Assembly (NCBI RefSeq): GCF_040412085.2
Contig: NZ_CP115920.1
Span: forward strand, 2,418,001-2,482,000
Source of the DNA: Vibrio sp. CB1-14
GTDB taxonomy: Bacteria > Pseudomonadota > Gammaproteobacteria > Enterobacterales > Vibrionaceae
Direction of reading: 5' to 3'
DNA length: 64,000 bases
In this document: positions 9,582 to 18,717 of the stretch, one piece after another
How positions within the stretch are numbered: position 1 is the first letter of the stretch
Layout: every line of letters starts with the position of its first letter
Notes under the pieces: model-generated
What the model saw: only the letters and a program-made list of their open reading frames with translations
The model's database searches: none
What the model was told of the DNA's origin: nothing
Translations under genes and position numbers: made by a program

Positions 9582-10322
9582 CTACCTCACGTGAATACTA
9601 AATTTGCGCTCAACCAATTTGAGAAATCCGGTAGAGACACTTGTGAAGATTAAGAAGATGATGGCAACGGCCATGTAGAACGTAAACGGCATCTTCGTGG
9701 TACCGGCCGCGAGCGAACTCACACGCACCATGTCTTCAAGACCAATGATCGAGACTAGCGCCGTGGTTTTAAGTAGTACCAGCCAGTTGTTACCAAAACC
9801 TGGTAAGGCATGGCGAATCATCTGCGGTAGTAGAATGCGTCGAAAAGCCAGTGTGGAGCTCATGCCATAGGCTTTTGCTGCTTCCAGTTCACCTTTGTCC
9901 ACAGCCATGATCGCACCGCGGAAGGTTTCTGCCATGTAGGCGCCAAAAATGAAGCCAATAGTCAGAACGCCGGCGATGAAAGGCGACACATCAATATAAT
10001 CTGGAAGATACGATGTCCACTCATGGTTAGGGTCGCTTGAAGCAAACCACTCATTCAACCACTCGTTTGTCGCATACAAACTGTTGTTGAGAAGAATTTG
10101 TCCGCCGAAGAAAATCAGCATCATAAGTACGAGGTCTGGAATGCCTCGGATGATAGTCGTGTAAAGGGTCGCAATCGCACGCGCCCATTTGTAAGGTGCC
10201 ATCTTAGCAAGCGCACCTAACATACCCAGCACCATAGCGAGAATCAGTGACAATAATGCCACTTCTATGGTGAGTACGGCCCCTTTTAGTATTGAGGCTT
10301 CATATCCTTGTAAATCGAGCAT
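9582..10322 (-). CDS. Basic amino acid ABC transporter permease (ArtQ/HisQ-like)
   Basis: This is the second permease subunit of the same importer and forms a heterodimer with the downstream gene product. From ATG 10322 it has 246 residues with several membrane helices and an EAA loop (ELEAAKAYGMSSTLAFRRIL). I prefer this start because GGAAGGAACT lies directly upstream and family members begin near this methionine; an in-frame upstream codon at 10367 would add 15 residues. It is separated from the binding-protein gene by about 120 bases that contain a terminator-like hairpin, so it is probably expressed below the level of the binding protein. Confidence 0.9.
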   Translation of the reverse strand: MLDLQGYEASILKGAVLTIEVALLSLILAMVLGMLGALAKMAPYKWARAIATLYTTIIRGIPDLVLMMLIFFGGQILLNNSLYATNEWLNEWFASSDPNHEWTSYLPDYIDVSPFIAGVLTIGFIFGAYMAETFRGAIMAVDKGELEAAKAYGMSSTLAFRRILLPQMIRHALPGFGNNWLVLLKTTALVSIIGLEDMVRVSSLAAGTTKMPFTFYMAVAIIFLIFTSVSTGFLKLVERKFSIHVR

Positions 10323-10390
10323 AGTTCCTTCCAACAGCACAGCAAAATTGTTGGTCAGTCTTACCAAAAGGCCTGTGACTCGCCCTTTAG

Positions 10391-10420
10391 TAAAAAGGGC
10401 TTGAGACTAGCTCAAGCCCT
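10391..10420 (-). terminator. Intercistronic terminator between binding protein and permeases
   Basis: A perfect 10-bp stem (AGGGCTTGAG / CTCAAGCCCT) with a 5-nt loop is followed on the minus strand by TTTTT. It sits 22 bases after the stop codon of the periplasmic binding protein and before the first permease. Such partial terminators commonly make the binding protein more abundant than the membrane subunits. Confidence 0.75.
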
Positions 10421-10442
10421 CGTCTTTTGTTAAACAGTCTGA

Positions 10443-11213
10443 TTATTGACCGTAAACATCGTAGTTGAAGTACTTAGATGCAATCTCGTCGTACTTACCG
10501 CTAGCGCGTAGAGAAGTGATTGCAGCGTCAAGTTGCTTCGTTAGGTCTTTGTCTTGCTTACGTACCGCAATACCCATACCTTCACCGAACCACTTAGCGT
10601 CAGTTAGAGATGGACCTACGAACTCATAAGCTTCACCGCCATCTTTGTTGATCACGCCTTCTTCTAGAGCAGAGGCGTCACCCAGTACCGCGACGATACG
10701 ACCGTTAGCAAGGTCTAGGTAAGCTTCGTCAAATGAACCGTAACGTACGATTTCTACTTGATCGCCATAGTTGTCTGTTAGGTACTTGTCGTGCGTTGTT
10801 GCACGTTGTACACCAATTTTCGCGCCGCTAAGGTTGTCGAAGTTAAGACCTGCGCCTTTTTTAGCAATGAATTTGTTCGGGATTTGAGCGTATTTACCAG
10901 TGAAGTCAATTTTCTTCTTACGCTCTTCAGTAATAGACATCGCAGCAATGATTGCGTCGTATTTACGAGCAAGTAGTGAAGGAATGATGCCATCCCAATC
11001 TTGAGGAACGATAACACACTTCGCTTTTAGCTCTTCACAAAGCGCGTTAGCCATATCAACGTCGAAACCTTTTAAAGAACCATCGGCTTCAGTCCAGCTA
11101 AATGGAGGATACGCACCTTCGATACCAAAGCGCACAGTTTTCCATTCCTTAGCTTGTGCTACTCCAGTTGCAGCTGTCGCAGCCAGTGCTGCTACCATTA
11201 ACCACTTTTTCAT
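10443..11213 (-). CDS. Periplasmic basic amino acid-binding protein (ArtJ/HisJ/AotJ-like)
   Basis: This solute-binding protein delivers an amino acid to the permease pair. The N terminus is a Sec signal peptide ending AQA near residue 21. The mature part has the bacterial extracellular solute-binding family 3 pattern: GVQRATTHDKYL, FTGKYAQIP, FDEAYLDLANGRI. The length of 256 residues is normal. The ATG at 11213 (MKKWLM) was chosen because AGGAG lies 7 bases before it. The ATG at 11219 has only one base between it and that ribosome site. Lys/Arg/Orn/His binding is expected from the family. The gene lies between the ATPase and the permeases in one operon. Confidence 0.92.
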   Translation of the reverse strand: MKKWLMVAALAATAATGVAQAKEWKTVRFGIEGAYPPFSWTEADGSLKGFDVDMANALCEELKAKCVIVPQDWDGIIPSLLARKYDAIIAAMSITEERKKKIDFTGKYAQIPNKFIAKKGAGLNFDNLSGAKIGVQRATTHDKYLTDNYGDQVEIVRYGSFDEAYLDLANGRIVAVLGDASALEEGVINKDGGEAYEFVGPSLTDAKWFGEGMGIAVRKQDKDLTKQLDAAITSLRASGKYDEIASKYFNYDVYGQ

Positions 11214-11301
11214 TTCCATACTCCTGTGATTGAAATTTTTGTTTTTGTGTTGTGTTTTTATCGAGTTTTCTGGGTCTTAGCCCAGAAGGCCATCTTCTAT
11301 A

Positions 11302-12072
11302 TTAGTAGATAGATGAAATAAATTGTTGTAGACGTTCTGATTCTGGGTTGGTGAACAGTTTTGCAGGGTCGCCCTGCTCTTCTACTCGGCCTTGGTGCAA
11401 GAACATCACGTGGTTAGATACGTCACGAGCAAACGCCATTTCGTGTGTTACTACGAGCATGGTTCTGCCTTCTTCCGCCAGATCTTGCATAACGCCTAAG
11501 ACTTCACCGACCAATTCAGGGTCAAGAGCCGAGGTTGGCTCATCGAACAGCATTACCTCTGGCTCTACCGCCAATGCACGCGCAATCGCTGCACGTTGCT
11601 GCTGACCACCAGAAAGGTGTCCTGGATAGTAATCACGGCGCTCATAAAGCCCTACTTTCTTCAGAAGTAGTTCTGCATTTTCGATAGCTAGCGCTTTTGG
11701 TACACCCAAAACGTGGATTGGCGCTTCAATGATGTTCTCAAGAACGGTCATGTGCGACCAAAGATTGAAACCCTGAAAAACCATCGCCAAGCGAGAACGG
11801 ATTCGCTGAACTTGTTTTTCATTAGCAGGAAGTGACTCGCCCTGACGGTTTTTCTTCATTTGGATCAATTCACCATTAACCCAAATTTCACCCTCTGTTG
11901 GCGTTTCCAGTAGGTTGATACAACGTAGAAAGGTGCTCTTCCCGGAGCCTGATGAGCCAATAATTGAGATGACATCACCTTTATGTGCAGCAAGGGAAAT
12001 CCCTTTTAAAACTTCATTTTGACCAAAGGTCTTGTGCAGTTCTTTTATGTCCAGCGCGGGTACTTCATTCAT
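11302..12072 (-). CDS. Basic amino acid ABC transporter ATPase (HisP/ArtP/AotP-like)
   Basis: This is the ATP-hydrolysing subunit of the importer and the first gene of the operon. The 256 residues show Walker A GSSGSGKST (residues 39-47), a Q loop (VFQGFNLWSHMTVLEN), signature LSGGQQQR, Walker B LFDEPTSALDPE and the switch His in VTHEM. An insertion between strands near residues 70-85 (KKNRQGESLPANEKQ) resembles HisP and AotP more than the shorter ArtP, so an Aot- or histidine-type system is somewhat more likely than a strict arginine importer. Confidence 0.93.
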   Translation of the reverse strand: MNEVPALDIKELHKTFGQNEVLKGISLAAHKGDVISIIGSSGSGKSTFLRCINLLETPTEGEIWVNGELIQMKKNRQGESLPANEKQVQRIRSRLAMVFQGFNLWSHMTVLENIIEAPIHVLGVPKALAIENAELLLKKVGLYERRDYYPGHLSGGQQQRAAIARALAVEPEVMLFDEPTSALDPELVGEVLGVMQDLAEEGRTMLVVTHEMAFARDVSNHVMFLHQGRVEEQGDPAKLFTNPESERLQQFISSIY

Positions 12073-12466
12073 GCGCTTGTGCTCCCTGTATATTATTGAC
12101 TGCTAAGCCTATTTGCTAGGCAAAGGTACTCCGACCTTTTATTTATTCGATACAAGCTAGCACTAGAAAGTATAACTTGCAACAAACTATTAACCTGTAT
12201 TTGTTGACTACGCAGGCATTGTATCTGACAAATTATGCAAATTGAAGTTTTTATCGCTGGAAAATGTGAATAAAGTTTACTGAATGCTGCACATTTAGTC
12301 ATTGGTGATTTTTTGTTCTTTTGTGCATTTTATTGCATCTTTGTTACAAGGGTGAGCTAGATTTTAGTTAAATCCTCTAATTGAAAGTTATTTAATAGTG
12401 AATAAGACCAACTTATAGGTCATTAGTAAATAGAATGAGCTAGTTGAGTTTTTTGATAGTTAGATC
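12073..12466. other. AT-rich intergenic region upstream of the importer operon
   Basis: It holds the promoter region of the minus-strand amino acid importer operon. I see no convincing gene. A 69-codon minus-strand frame at 12093-12302 has no ribosome site or recognisable protein sequence. Confidence 0.6.
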
Positions 12467-12495
12467 AAAAAAGCCCTCTCATGGTGAGAGGGCTT
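12467..12495 (-). terminator. Terminator of the poly-Gly lipoprotein gene
   Basis: An 11-bp perfect stem (AAGCCCTCTCA / TGAGAGGGCTT) with a 3-nt loop is followed on the minus strand by TTTTTT. It lies 19 bases after the stop codon of the lipoprotein gene. Confidence 0.85.
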
Positions 12496-12513
12496 AAAAA
12501 ACACTGCTAACTA

Positions 12514-13977
12514 TTAGTTGTCGTAACGATGTAGATAGTACGATCTTGTTTGCGCTATATTGTTCAACGTGTATCTCATGTCTTGTAATGATTTCACAAT
12601 GCTCATATTGTCATTGTCTACATTACCATCACCACCATGTCTAAATGCCGTCATAAAGTCTGAAAGAGCCATGTCCTTATCGTTTTCAGTAAACAAATAA
12701 GACTGTGAGATCTTAGATGAGGAAGTAATTCTCAGACTATCTGCCACACTACTGCTGAATTCACTTAGGTCAAGCTGAGGAATTTTAACTGTTGGAGATA
12801 CGTGAGTATAAACAGCATGCTTAACTAGATAACCACCTTGACCTTGCTCATAGGCAATACGTTGAAGACCTTTTTCTGTATCTACTGCAATACTGGTTCG
12901 TACATCTACAGTTTCATTCGAAACTGTTGGTTTCGCGTCGTTAGCATTGTTAGACATAAACAGTCCTTCGTCATCGATAGAGATCGACCACGTTGTGCTA
13001 ATGACATCCTGGTAGCTTGCTTCCCAGCCTGCAGCAGCAATGGAGCCACTCATACTATAAGCCCACGTTTCGCCAAGCCTTTCATCGGGATGATAATAAA
13101 CAGCTTGGTTACCACTCACTGGCAGTTCAGCAAGTTCATACATAAAGTTATTGTAAATGGCGTTCAAGTCTATCACGGGTGTTGTACTAACAATCTGTGA
13201 CTTAGATGTATCCACAGTACCAAGATTACCAGTGAACTTCATGCTATTCCCATTCCAACCATCAAAGCCATATTGGAACAGCTGGCTACGATCAGTAGTA
13301 CGATACTGACTGATCATCGTGCTTTCATTTCTAACGCCTTCAATCGAGTCCAACGTATTATTGGTGCTCGTAATAGTCTCTAACTGTGAATCAAAGTAAA
13401 GCTGGATGTTTGGATTACCTGTTGCGGCCTCATCATTGGTATAAGCAAGGTTGGTAACTGTCGTTGGGGTGTCATTGCCTCCTGTCAAACATGAACCTTG
13501 TGAAGCAGGATTACGAACTGATAAATAAGTGCTTCTCATACTCGAATCAGAACTAAGCACTTCTTTTGAAAACGACTGTGCAAATACTTGATTGCCATAT
13601 TGCTCTTGTAGGGTCACGTAACCATCGTCAGGAATACTTTCCAATGCAACCTTGAGCTTGCCATTTGTAGCTGAAACTTCAGAACCAATCTGATTTCCTT
13701 CTGCATCTGAGTAAACAGCCTTAAGGAATGCATCCAACGAACTGCCAATAGCGTAGTAGTTCAATGCCTTATTCTCGCCATTGTCTTCGCGAAGATCGTA
13801 AACCGTACAACTTGAAGAAGGGTTATAAACAACTTCTGCTGATTTATAAAAGCTAAATGTATAATAGGTATAACTTGGCCCTGGTGGTGTTGAACTACCA
13901 CCACCACCGCCACCACCACAGCCAACCATGACTCCTGAAATTGCTGCGACGAGTGGCAACATTATTGCTTTTTTCAT
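12514..13977 (-). CDS. Putative lipoprotein of unknown function with poly-Gly linker
   Basis: I do not recognise this 487-residue protein. The N terminus is a lipoprotein signal, and the acylated Cys20 is followed directly by seven Gly and a Ser/Thr/Pro linker, a pattern seen in secreted or outer-membrane lipoproteins that need a flexible tether. The rest is rich in Ser, Thr, Asn and Tyr without membrane helices, consistent with an extracytoplasmic beta-rich protein. A Cys pair is possible (SSSCTVYD and QGSCLTGG). The gene is monocistronic, with its own terminator and a 428-bp upstream region shared with the divergent DUF3360 gene. Codon use appears less biased than in pflB. A surface or sheath protein is possible but unproven. 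Confidence 0.85.
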   Translation of the reverse strand: MKKAIMLPLVAAISGVMVGCGGGGGGGSSTPPGPSYTYYTFSFYKSAEVVYNPSSSCTVYDLREDNGENKALNYYAIGSSLDAFLKAVYSDAEGNQIGSEVSATNGKLKVALESIPDDGYVTLQEQYGNQVFAQSFSKEVLSSDSSMRSTYLSVRNPASQGSCLTGGNDTPTTVTNLAYTNDEAATGNPNIQLYFDSQLETITSTNNTLDSIEGVRNESTMISQYRTTDRSQLFQYGFDGWNGNSMKFTGNLGTVDTSKSQIVSTTPVIDLNAIYNNFMYELAELPVSGNQAVYYHPDERLGETWAYSMSGSIAAAGWEASYQDVISTTWSISIDDEGLFMSNNANDAKPTVSNETVDVRTSIAVDTEKGLQRIAYEQGQGGYLVKHAVYTHVSPTVKIPQLDLSEFSSSVADSLRITSSSKISQSYLFTENDKDMALSDFMTAFRHGGDGNVDNDNMSIVKSLQDMRYTLNNIAQTRSYYLHRYDN

Positions 13978-14405
13978 AGTTACATTCCTAATTCATATCC
14001 TGGCGGCAAAGTGTTGCCACTCTCTCTCATATGCTGTCAGTGTCGCAAACTCTGTGCCAAGTTTTTCTAGCGGCGATAAAACGTGCAATTCACTTTATGA
14101 ATGTAATTGGAATGTAGGGAAAGTTACTGAAAGTCAGTTACGGAGATTGTTAATAAAGTGCGCCAATTCAAACAACTGTTGTAGTTTTCTTTCACATTTT
14201 TTCTTAAAGTGATCAAGATCAATCAAGGCGTTAGTGTTGCTTGTTAGACTCGGCAGCATTGATATAGCACGAATTATTCACCCGACTTTTAGAATGTTGT
14301 CTATCCTTAGCACGTTAACCACGTGTACCTCCTAGCCGAGGCGAACGGTGAATTGAGTTCGCATATCAAGCCAAACGACTAACTTTATATATAAATGAGG
14401 AATCT
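13978..14405. other. Divergent intergenic region, lipoprotein gene / DUF3360 gene
   Basis: This 428-bp region must contain promoters for both divergent genes. It contains the FNR-like site described separately. A 94-codon plus-strand frame overlapping it (13928-14212) looks spurious because it starts inside the lipoprotein gene and encodes no recognisable protein. Confidence 0.6.
14209..14250 (+). promoter_or_regulatory. Candidate FNR-dependent promoter of the DUF3360 gene
   Basis: GTGAT-CAAG-ATCAA at 14209-14222 matches the FNR consensus TTGAT-N4-ATCAA at 9 of 10 positions. A possible -10 hexamer TAGACT lies at 14245-14250. A start of transcription near 14257 would put the FNR site at about -41.5, the classical class II activator position. 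Function is inferred from this geometry and from the neighbouring anaerobic gene pflB. Confidence 0.4.
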
Positions 14406-15953
14406 ATGTCAGACGCAGTTAACAAAGCGCATTCTGATTCGGATATCGAGACTAAGAGCTATCAAGAGCTTCACCGTCCAGCATCTGAGTTTGCCAGCCG
14501 CTCTGAATACCTAGACCACGAACTTCAAATCATGAAACCGCGCCGCTTTGGTCTTAACCTACCAGGCCGCGACTTCCGCTTTGAACTCGAAGATTTGGTA
14601 CCTGCTCTAGCTGGTACTATCGGCATTATCGCAATGTACTCAGCGGTAATGATGTCATGGGCAGACGGTCTAACCGCCGCTTGGGATCACGTAAACCTTG
14701 GCAAAGAATTTGCCATCGAGGTAGCTCGTGTTGAAATGCTGATCCCAGCGTTATTGTTCTGTATTCTCGCATCAGGTTTCATCAACCCACGTGCCAACCT
14801 TGCAGGTAACCATGGCCCGATGATTCCGCTTATCGGTTCTATCGCGCTTGCCGGTGCTCACCCTCTTGCTCTTGCTATTCTTCTTGGTGTGTTCGGTCTG
14901 CTACTTAGCTACTTTAAAGGTGGTTCTAAGCTGGTTAACCTCACCTCTCAAGGTACTGCAGGTGGCCTCTTAATCTTCCTAGGCTTTACCGGTACTATGA
15001 GCCAAATCGGTTCAATCCAAGAGTGGGCTGTAAGTCTTCAGTCTGCGGACATTGAAGCTGGCAGCATGGGTTACATTGGTCTAATCGTATTAGGCATCAA
15101 CATTGCTGTTTACGCATACCTTGCAAAAATCAACATGCGTTGGTTGGCAATTCCAGTATGTGCGGTAACGGGTCTACTTCTTGCGCTTGGTCTAGGTGCA
15201 GGCTTCGACTTAACGTTTGAAACGGAAATGGGCCTACCTAACCTTAACCCAGTTTACTGGTGGGGCAGCACAGAAGAGGGTTGGATGCTAGGTCTTCCTA
15301 ACCTACAACACTTCATTGCCTCTCTACCGTTTGCGATTCTTGCTGTAGCGATGTGGTCTCCTGACTTCCTAGGTCACCGTATCTTCCAAGAGCTGAACTA
15401 CCCACGTAAAACTGAAAAAGTTCTTATGGACGTTGATGACACTATGACTATGTGTTCTGTGCGTCAGATGGTTGGTACGGCAGTGGGTGGTGGTAACATC
15501 ACGTCTTCTTGGGGTACTTACATGATCCCAGCTGCTATCGCTAAGCGTCCTATTCCAGGCGGTGCGATCCTTCTTGGTTCACTATGTATCATCGTGGCAA
15601 TCCTTGGTTTCCCAATGGACGTTGCGGTATGGCCACCAGTAATGCGTATTGCTCTTCTGGTAGGTGTATTCCTTCCGCTACTAGAAGCGGGCATGCAGAT
15701 GGTTAAAGAGACTAAAGATTCTCAAGCTGCGGGTATCTGTATCTTTGCATCGGTAGTTGCAAACCCAGTACTAGCATGGGCTCTGACCATGTTCCTAGAT
15801 AATAATGGCCTGATCGGTGACAAAGAGCGTGCTTCTCGTCTATCTTTTGTAGATAAGATTGTCATCCCAGTCGGTGTATTTGTAATCTGTCTAGTAGCAA
15901 TGCTTGCTGTAGGTATGCTAGAAGGCCAGTACGGTATTCCAGCTTTCCTATAA
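14406..15953 (+). CDS. DUF3360 family putative membrane transporter
   Basis: This is a 515-residue polytopic membrane protein of the DUF3360 family, known mainly from Vibrio and relatives and without an assigned substrate. A hydrophilic N-terminal segment of about 70 residues precedes roughly 11-13 hydrophobic helices. Segments such as NLAGNHGPMIPLIGS and LTSQGTAGGLLIFLGFTG recall the helix-break-helix elements of SulP/NCS2-type anion and nucleobase transporters, so a secondary transporter is likely. GAGGAATCT precedes the ATG. It lies directly upstream of pflB in the same direction, the position held by the formate channel focA in enterics, but is separated from pflB by its own terminator and 260 bases. 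An anion role linked to fermentation is an inference. Confidence 0.85.
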   Translation: MSDAVNKAHSDSDIETKSYQELHRPASEFASRSEYLDHELQIMKPRRFGLNLPGRDFRFELEDLVPALAGTIGIIAMYSAVMMSWADGLTAAWDHVNLGKEFAIEVARVEMLIPALLFCILASGFINPRANLAGNHGPMIPLIGSIALAGAHPLALAILLGVFGLLLSYFKGGSKLVNLTSQGTAGGLLIFLGFTGTMSQIGSIQEWAVSLQSADIEAGSMGYIGLIVLGINIAVYAYLAKINMRWLAIPVCAVTGLLLALGLGAGFDLTFETEMGLPNLNPVYWWGSTEEGWMLGLPNLQHFIASLPFAILAVAMWSPDFLGHRIFQELNYPRKTEKVLMDVDDTMTMCSVRQMVGTAVGGGNITSSWGTYMIPAAIAKRPIPGGAILLGSLCIIVAILGFPMDVAVWPPVMRIALLVGVFLPLLEAGMQMVKETKDSQAAGICIFASVVANPVLAWALTMFLDNNGLIGDKERASRLSFVDKIVIPVGVFVICLVAMLAVGMLEGQYGIPAFL

Positions 15954-15967
15954 TATCTAGTTGATTA

Positions 15968-15999
15968 TTTGGGCAGTGACATTCACTGCCCAAATTTTT
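15968..15999 (+). terminator. Terminator of the DUF3360 gene
   Basis: An 11-bp stem (TTTGGGCAGTG / CACTGCCCAAA) with a 5-nt loop is followed by TTTTT, 14 bases past the stop codon. Confidence 0.85.
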
Positions 16000-16214
16000 A
16001 TCACAGTTTTTTAAGATTTATTGATTTAGTTTAAGTTTTACAATTTATTTTTAGTGTAGGCTTGATTTTAGCGTCAGGAATGACAATATCTATAACCATA
16101 CTAACCATAAGTGGTTATACGATATTTTTATTCAATGGTACTGGCTCTTCCTCTGAAGGGCATGCGTATAAAACGCACAGTACGTGTTTTTTCTACTAAA
16201 AAGGTAGGTATGTC

Positions 16215-18491
16215 ATGGCAGAGCAATTTGCTAAAGCTTGGGAAGGTTTTGCTGCAGGTGACTGGCAAAACGAAGTAAACGTACGTGACTTCATTCAGAA
16301 GAACTACGCTCCTTATGAAGGCGACGAGTCTTTCCTAGTTTCTGAAGGTACTGAAGCGACTAACACGCTTTGGGCTAAAGTAATGGAAGGTATCAAGCAG
16401 GAAAACAGCACTCACGCTCCTGTTGATTTTGATACTTCTGTTATCTCTACCATCACTTCACATGATGCGGGCTACATCAGCAAAGACCTAGAAACAATCG
16501 TTGGTCTACAAACTGAAGCGCCTCTTAAGCGTGCAATCATGCCTAACGGCGGCGTGCGCATGATCGAAGGTTCTTGTAAAGCATACGGTCGTACGCTTGA
16601 CCCACAAGTATCTAAAATCTACTCAGAGTACCGTAAAACACACAACCAAGGTGTTTTCGATGTTTACTCTCCTGACATCCTAAAATGTCGTAAGTCTGGT
16701 GTTTTGACTGGTCTTCCAGATGCATACGGCCGTGGTCGTATCATCGGTGACTACCGTCGTGTAGCACTGTACGGCGTAGACTTCCTAATGAAGGACAAAG
16801 TTGCTCAGTTCCACTCTACTCAAGAGAAACTAGAAGCTGGCGACGATCTACAAATGACTATGCAGTTGCGTGAAGAGCTTCAAGAGCAACACCGCGCGCT
16901 AGGTCAACTAAAAGAAATGGCAGCTTCTTACGGCTTCGACATTTCTGGTCCTGCGACGACTGCACAAGAAGCAATCCAGTGGACTTACTTCGGTTACCTA
17001 GCTGCTGTTAAATCTCAAAACGGCGCGGCAATGTCTCTAGGTCGTACTTCGACTTTCCTAGACGTTTACGTTGAGCGTGATATCGCTGCAGGTCTTATCA
17101 CTGAAGAACAAGCTCAGGAAATGATCGACCACTTCGTAATGAAGCTACGTATGGTTCGCTTCCTGCGTACTCCTGAGTACGATGAGCTATTCTCTGGCGA
17201 CCCAATCTGGGCAACAGAATCTATGGGTGGTATGGGTGTTGACGGTCGTACGCTTGTTACGCGTACAAACTTCCGTTTCCTAAACACGCTATACACTATG
17301 GGTCCTTCTCCAGAGCCAAACATCACTGTACTTTGGTCTGAGCAGCTGCCTGTTGGCTTCAAGAAGTTCTGTGCGAAGGTATCTATCGATACTTCTTCTA
17401 TCCAGTACGAGAACGATGACCTAATGCGTCCAGATTTCGACAACGATGACTACGCTATCGCTTGTTGTGTATCGCCAATGGTTATCGGTAAGCACATGCA
17501 GTTCTTCGGCGCTCGTGCAAACCTAGCTAAAACTCTTCTATACGTTATCAACGGCGGTGTAGATGAGAAGCTTAAGATCCAAGTTGGTCCTAAGACTGAA
17601 GCAATGACTGACGAAGTTCTAGACTTCGACAAAGTTTGGGCTGGTCTAGACAACTTCATGGATTGGCTAGCAACACAATACGTGACTGCGCTGAACGCTA
17701 TCCACTACTCACACGACAAGTACAGCTACGAAGCAGCTCTAATGGCACTTCATGACCGTGACGTACGTCGTACTATGGCATGTGGTATTGCTGGTCTATC
17801 TGTTGCAGCTGACTCTCTATCTGCTATCAAATACGGCCAAGTTAAGCCTATCCGTGACGAAGACGGTATCGCAATCGACTTCGACATCTCTGGCGACTAC
17901 CCTAAATTTGGTAACAACGACGCACGTGTTGATGACATGGCTTGTGAGCTAGTAACTAGCTTCATGAACAAGATCCGTAAGCTTAAGACTTACCGTGACG
18001 CAGTACCTACACAGTCTATCCTTACTATCACTTCAAACGTGGTTTATGGTAAGAAAACTGGTACTACTCCAGACGGTCGTAAAGCAGGCGCTCCATTCGC
18101 TCCAGGTGCAAACCCAATGCACGGTCGCGACGAGAAAGGTGCTGTAGCTTCTCTTACTTCTGTAGGTAAACTACCGTTTGCTGACGCTAAAGATGGTATC
18201 TCGTACACCTTCTCTATCGTTCCAAACGCACTAGGTAAAGAAGAAGATTCACAACGTTCTAACCTTGCTGGTCTAATGGATGGTTACTTCCACCACGAAA
18301 CTGGCGTTGAAGGTGGTCAACACCTAAACGTGAACGTTCTTAACCGTGAAACTCTAGAAGACGCAGTTAAGCACCCTGAGAAGTACCCTCAGCTAACAAT
18401 CCGTGTATCTGGTTACGCTGTACGCTTTAACTCTCTAACTGCAGAGCAGCAAGCTGACGTAATCGCACGTACGTTCACTGAATCTCTATAA
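16215..18491 (+). CDS. pflB: Pyruvate formate-lyase (formate acetyltransferase)
   Basis: This glycyl-radical enzyme converts pyruvate and CoA to acetyl-CoA and formate in anaerobic mixed-acid fermentation. The 758 residues align closely with E. coli PflB from the N terminus ([20 protein letters not shown]). The active-site Cys pair is at 417-418 (IACCVSPM) and the radical Gly at 733 (RVSGYAVRF). The radical is installed by PflA, encoded 3.4 kb downstream. Start ATG 16215 follows AAAGGTAGG. Codon choice is strongly biased, as expected of a highly expressed gene. The 260-bp upstream region contains an imperfect palindrome (TAACCA-TAAG-TGGTTA, 16102-16117) that may be a regulator site. Confidence 0.98.
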   Translation: MAEQFAKAWEGFAAGDWQNEVNVRDFIQKNYAPYEGDESFLVSEGTEATNTLWAKVMEGIKQENSTHAPVDFDTSVISTITSHDAGYISKDLETIVGLQTEAPLKRAIMPNGGVRMIEGSCKAYGRTLDPQVSKIYSEYRKTHNQGVFDVYSPDILKCRKSGVLTGLPDAYGRGRIIGDYRRVALYGVDFLMKDKVAQFHSTQEKLEAGDDLQMTMQLREELQEQHRALGQLKEMAASYGFDISGPATTAQEAIQWTYFGYLAAVKSQNGAAMSLGRTSTFLDVYVERDIAAGLITEEQAQEMIDHFVMKLRMVRFLRTPEYDELFSGDPIWATESMGGMGVDGRTLVTRTNFRFLNTLYTMGPSPEPNITVLWSEQLPVGFKKFCAKVSIDTSSIQYENDDLMRPDFDNDDYAIACCVSPMVIGKHMQFFGARANLAKTLLYVINGGVDEKLKIQVGPKTEAMTDEVLDFDKVWAGLDNFMDWLATQYVTALNAIHYSHDKYSYEAALMALHDRDVRRTMACGIAGLSVAADSLSAIKYGQVKPIRDEDGIAIDFDISGDYPKFGNNDARVDDMACELVTSFMNKIRKLKTYRDAVPTQSILTITSNVVYGKKTGTTPDGRKAGAPFAPGANPMHGRDEKGAVASLTSVGKLPFADAKDGISYTFSIVPNALGKEEDSQRSNLAGLMDGYFHHETGVEGGQHLNVNVLNRETLEDAVKHPEKYPQLTIRVSGYAVRFNSLTAEQQADVIARTFTESL

Positions 18492-18514
18492 TCTCCGATT
18501 ATACTGATTGAGAT

Positions 18515-18542
18515 AAAAACCTCGCTTCGGCGAGGTTTTTTT
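18515..18542 (+). terminator. pflB terminator
   Basis: The hairpin AAAAACCTCGC-TTCG-GCGAGGTTTTT has a UUCG tetraloop and a T tract. Confidence 0.9.
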
Positions 18543-18717
18543 ATGCCCCTCGTATATCATTTACATCCATTCTTACCCACTAAGAATTAGTTACAAATAA
18601 TCGACGTTGTTAGACCTTTATGACTCATAGATCACTGACGTCTCATTTCTAAACGTGTCACAATTACTTTACATAACTACATCTCTACTAGCCGTATTTG
18701 AAGAGAGTCGACACATC

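Noticed and set aside
12093..12302. A 69-codon minus-strand frame in the region upstream of the importer operon
   Set aside because: No ribosome site, no family resemblance, AT-rich composition typical of an intergenic region.
13928..14212. A 94-codon plus-strand frame in the divergent region before the DUF3360 gene
   Set aside because: Starts inside the lipoprotein gene on the other strand and encodes no recognisable sequence.
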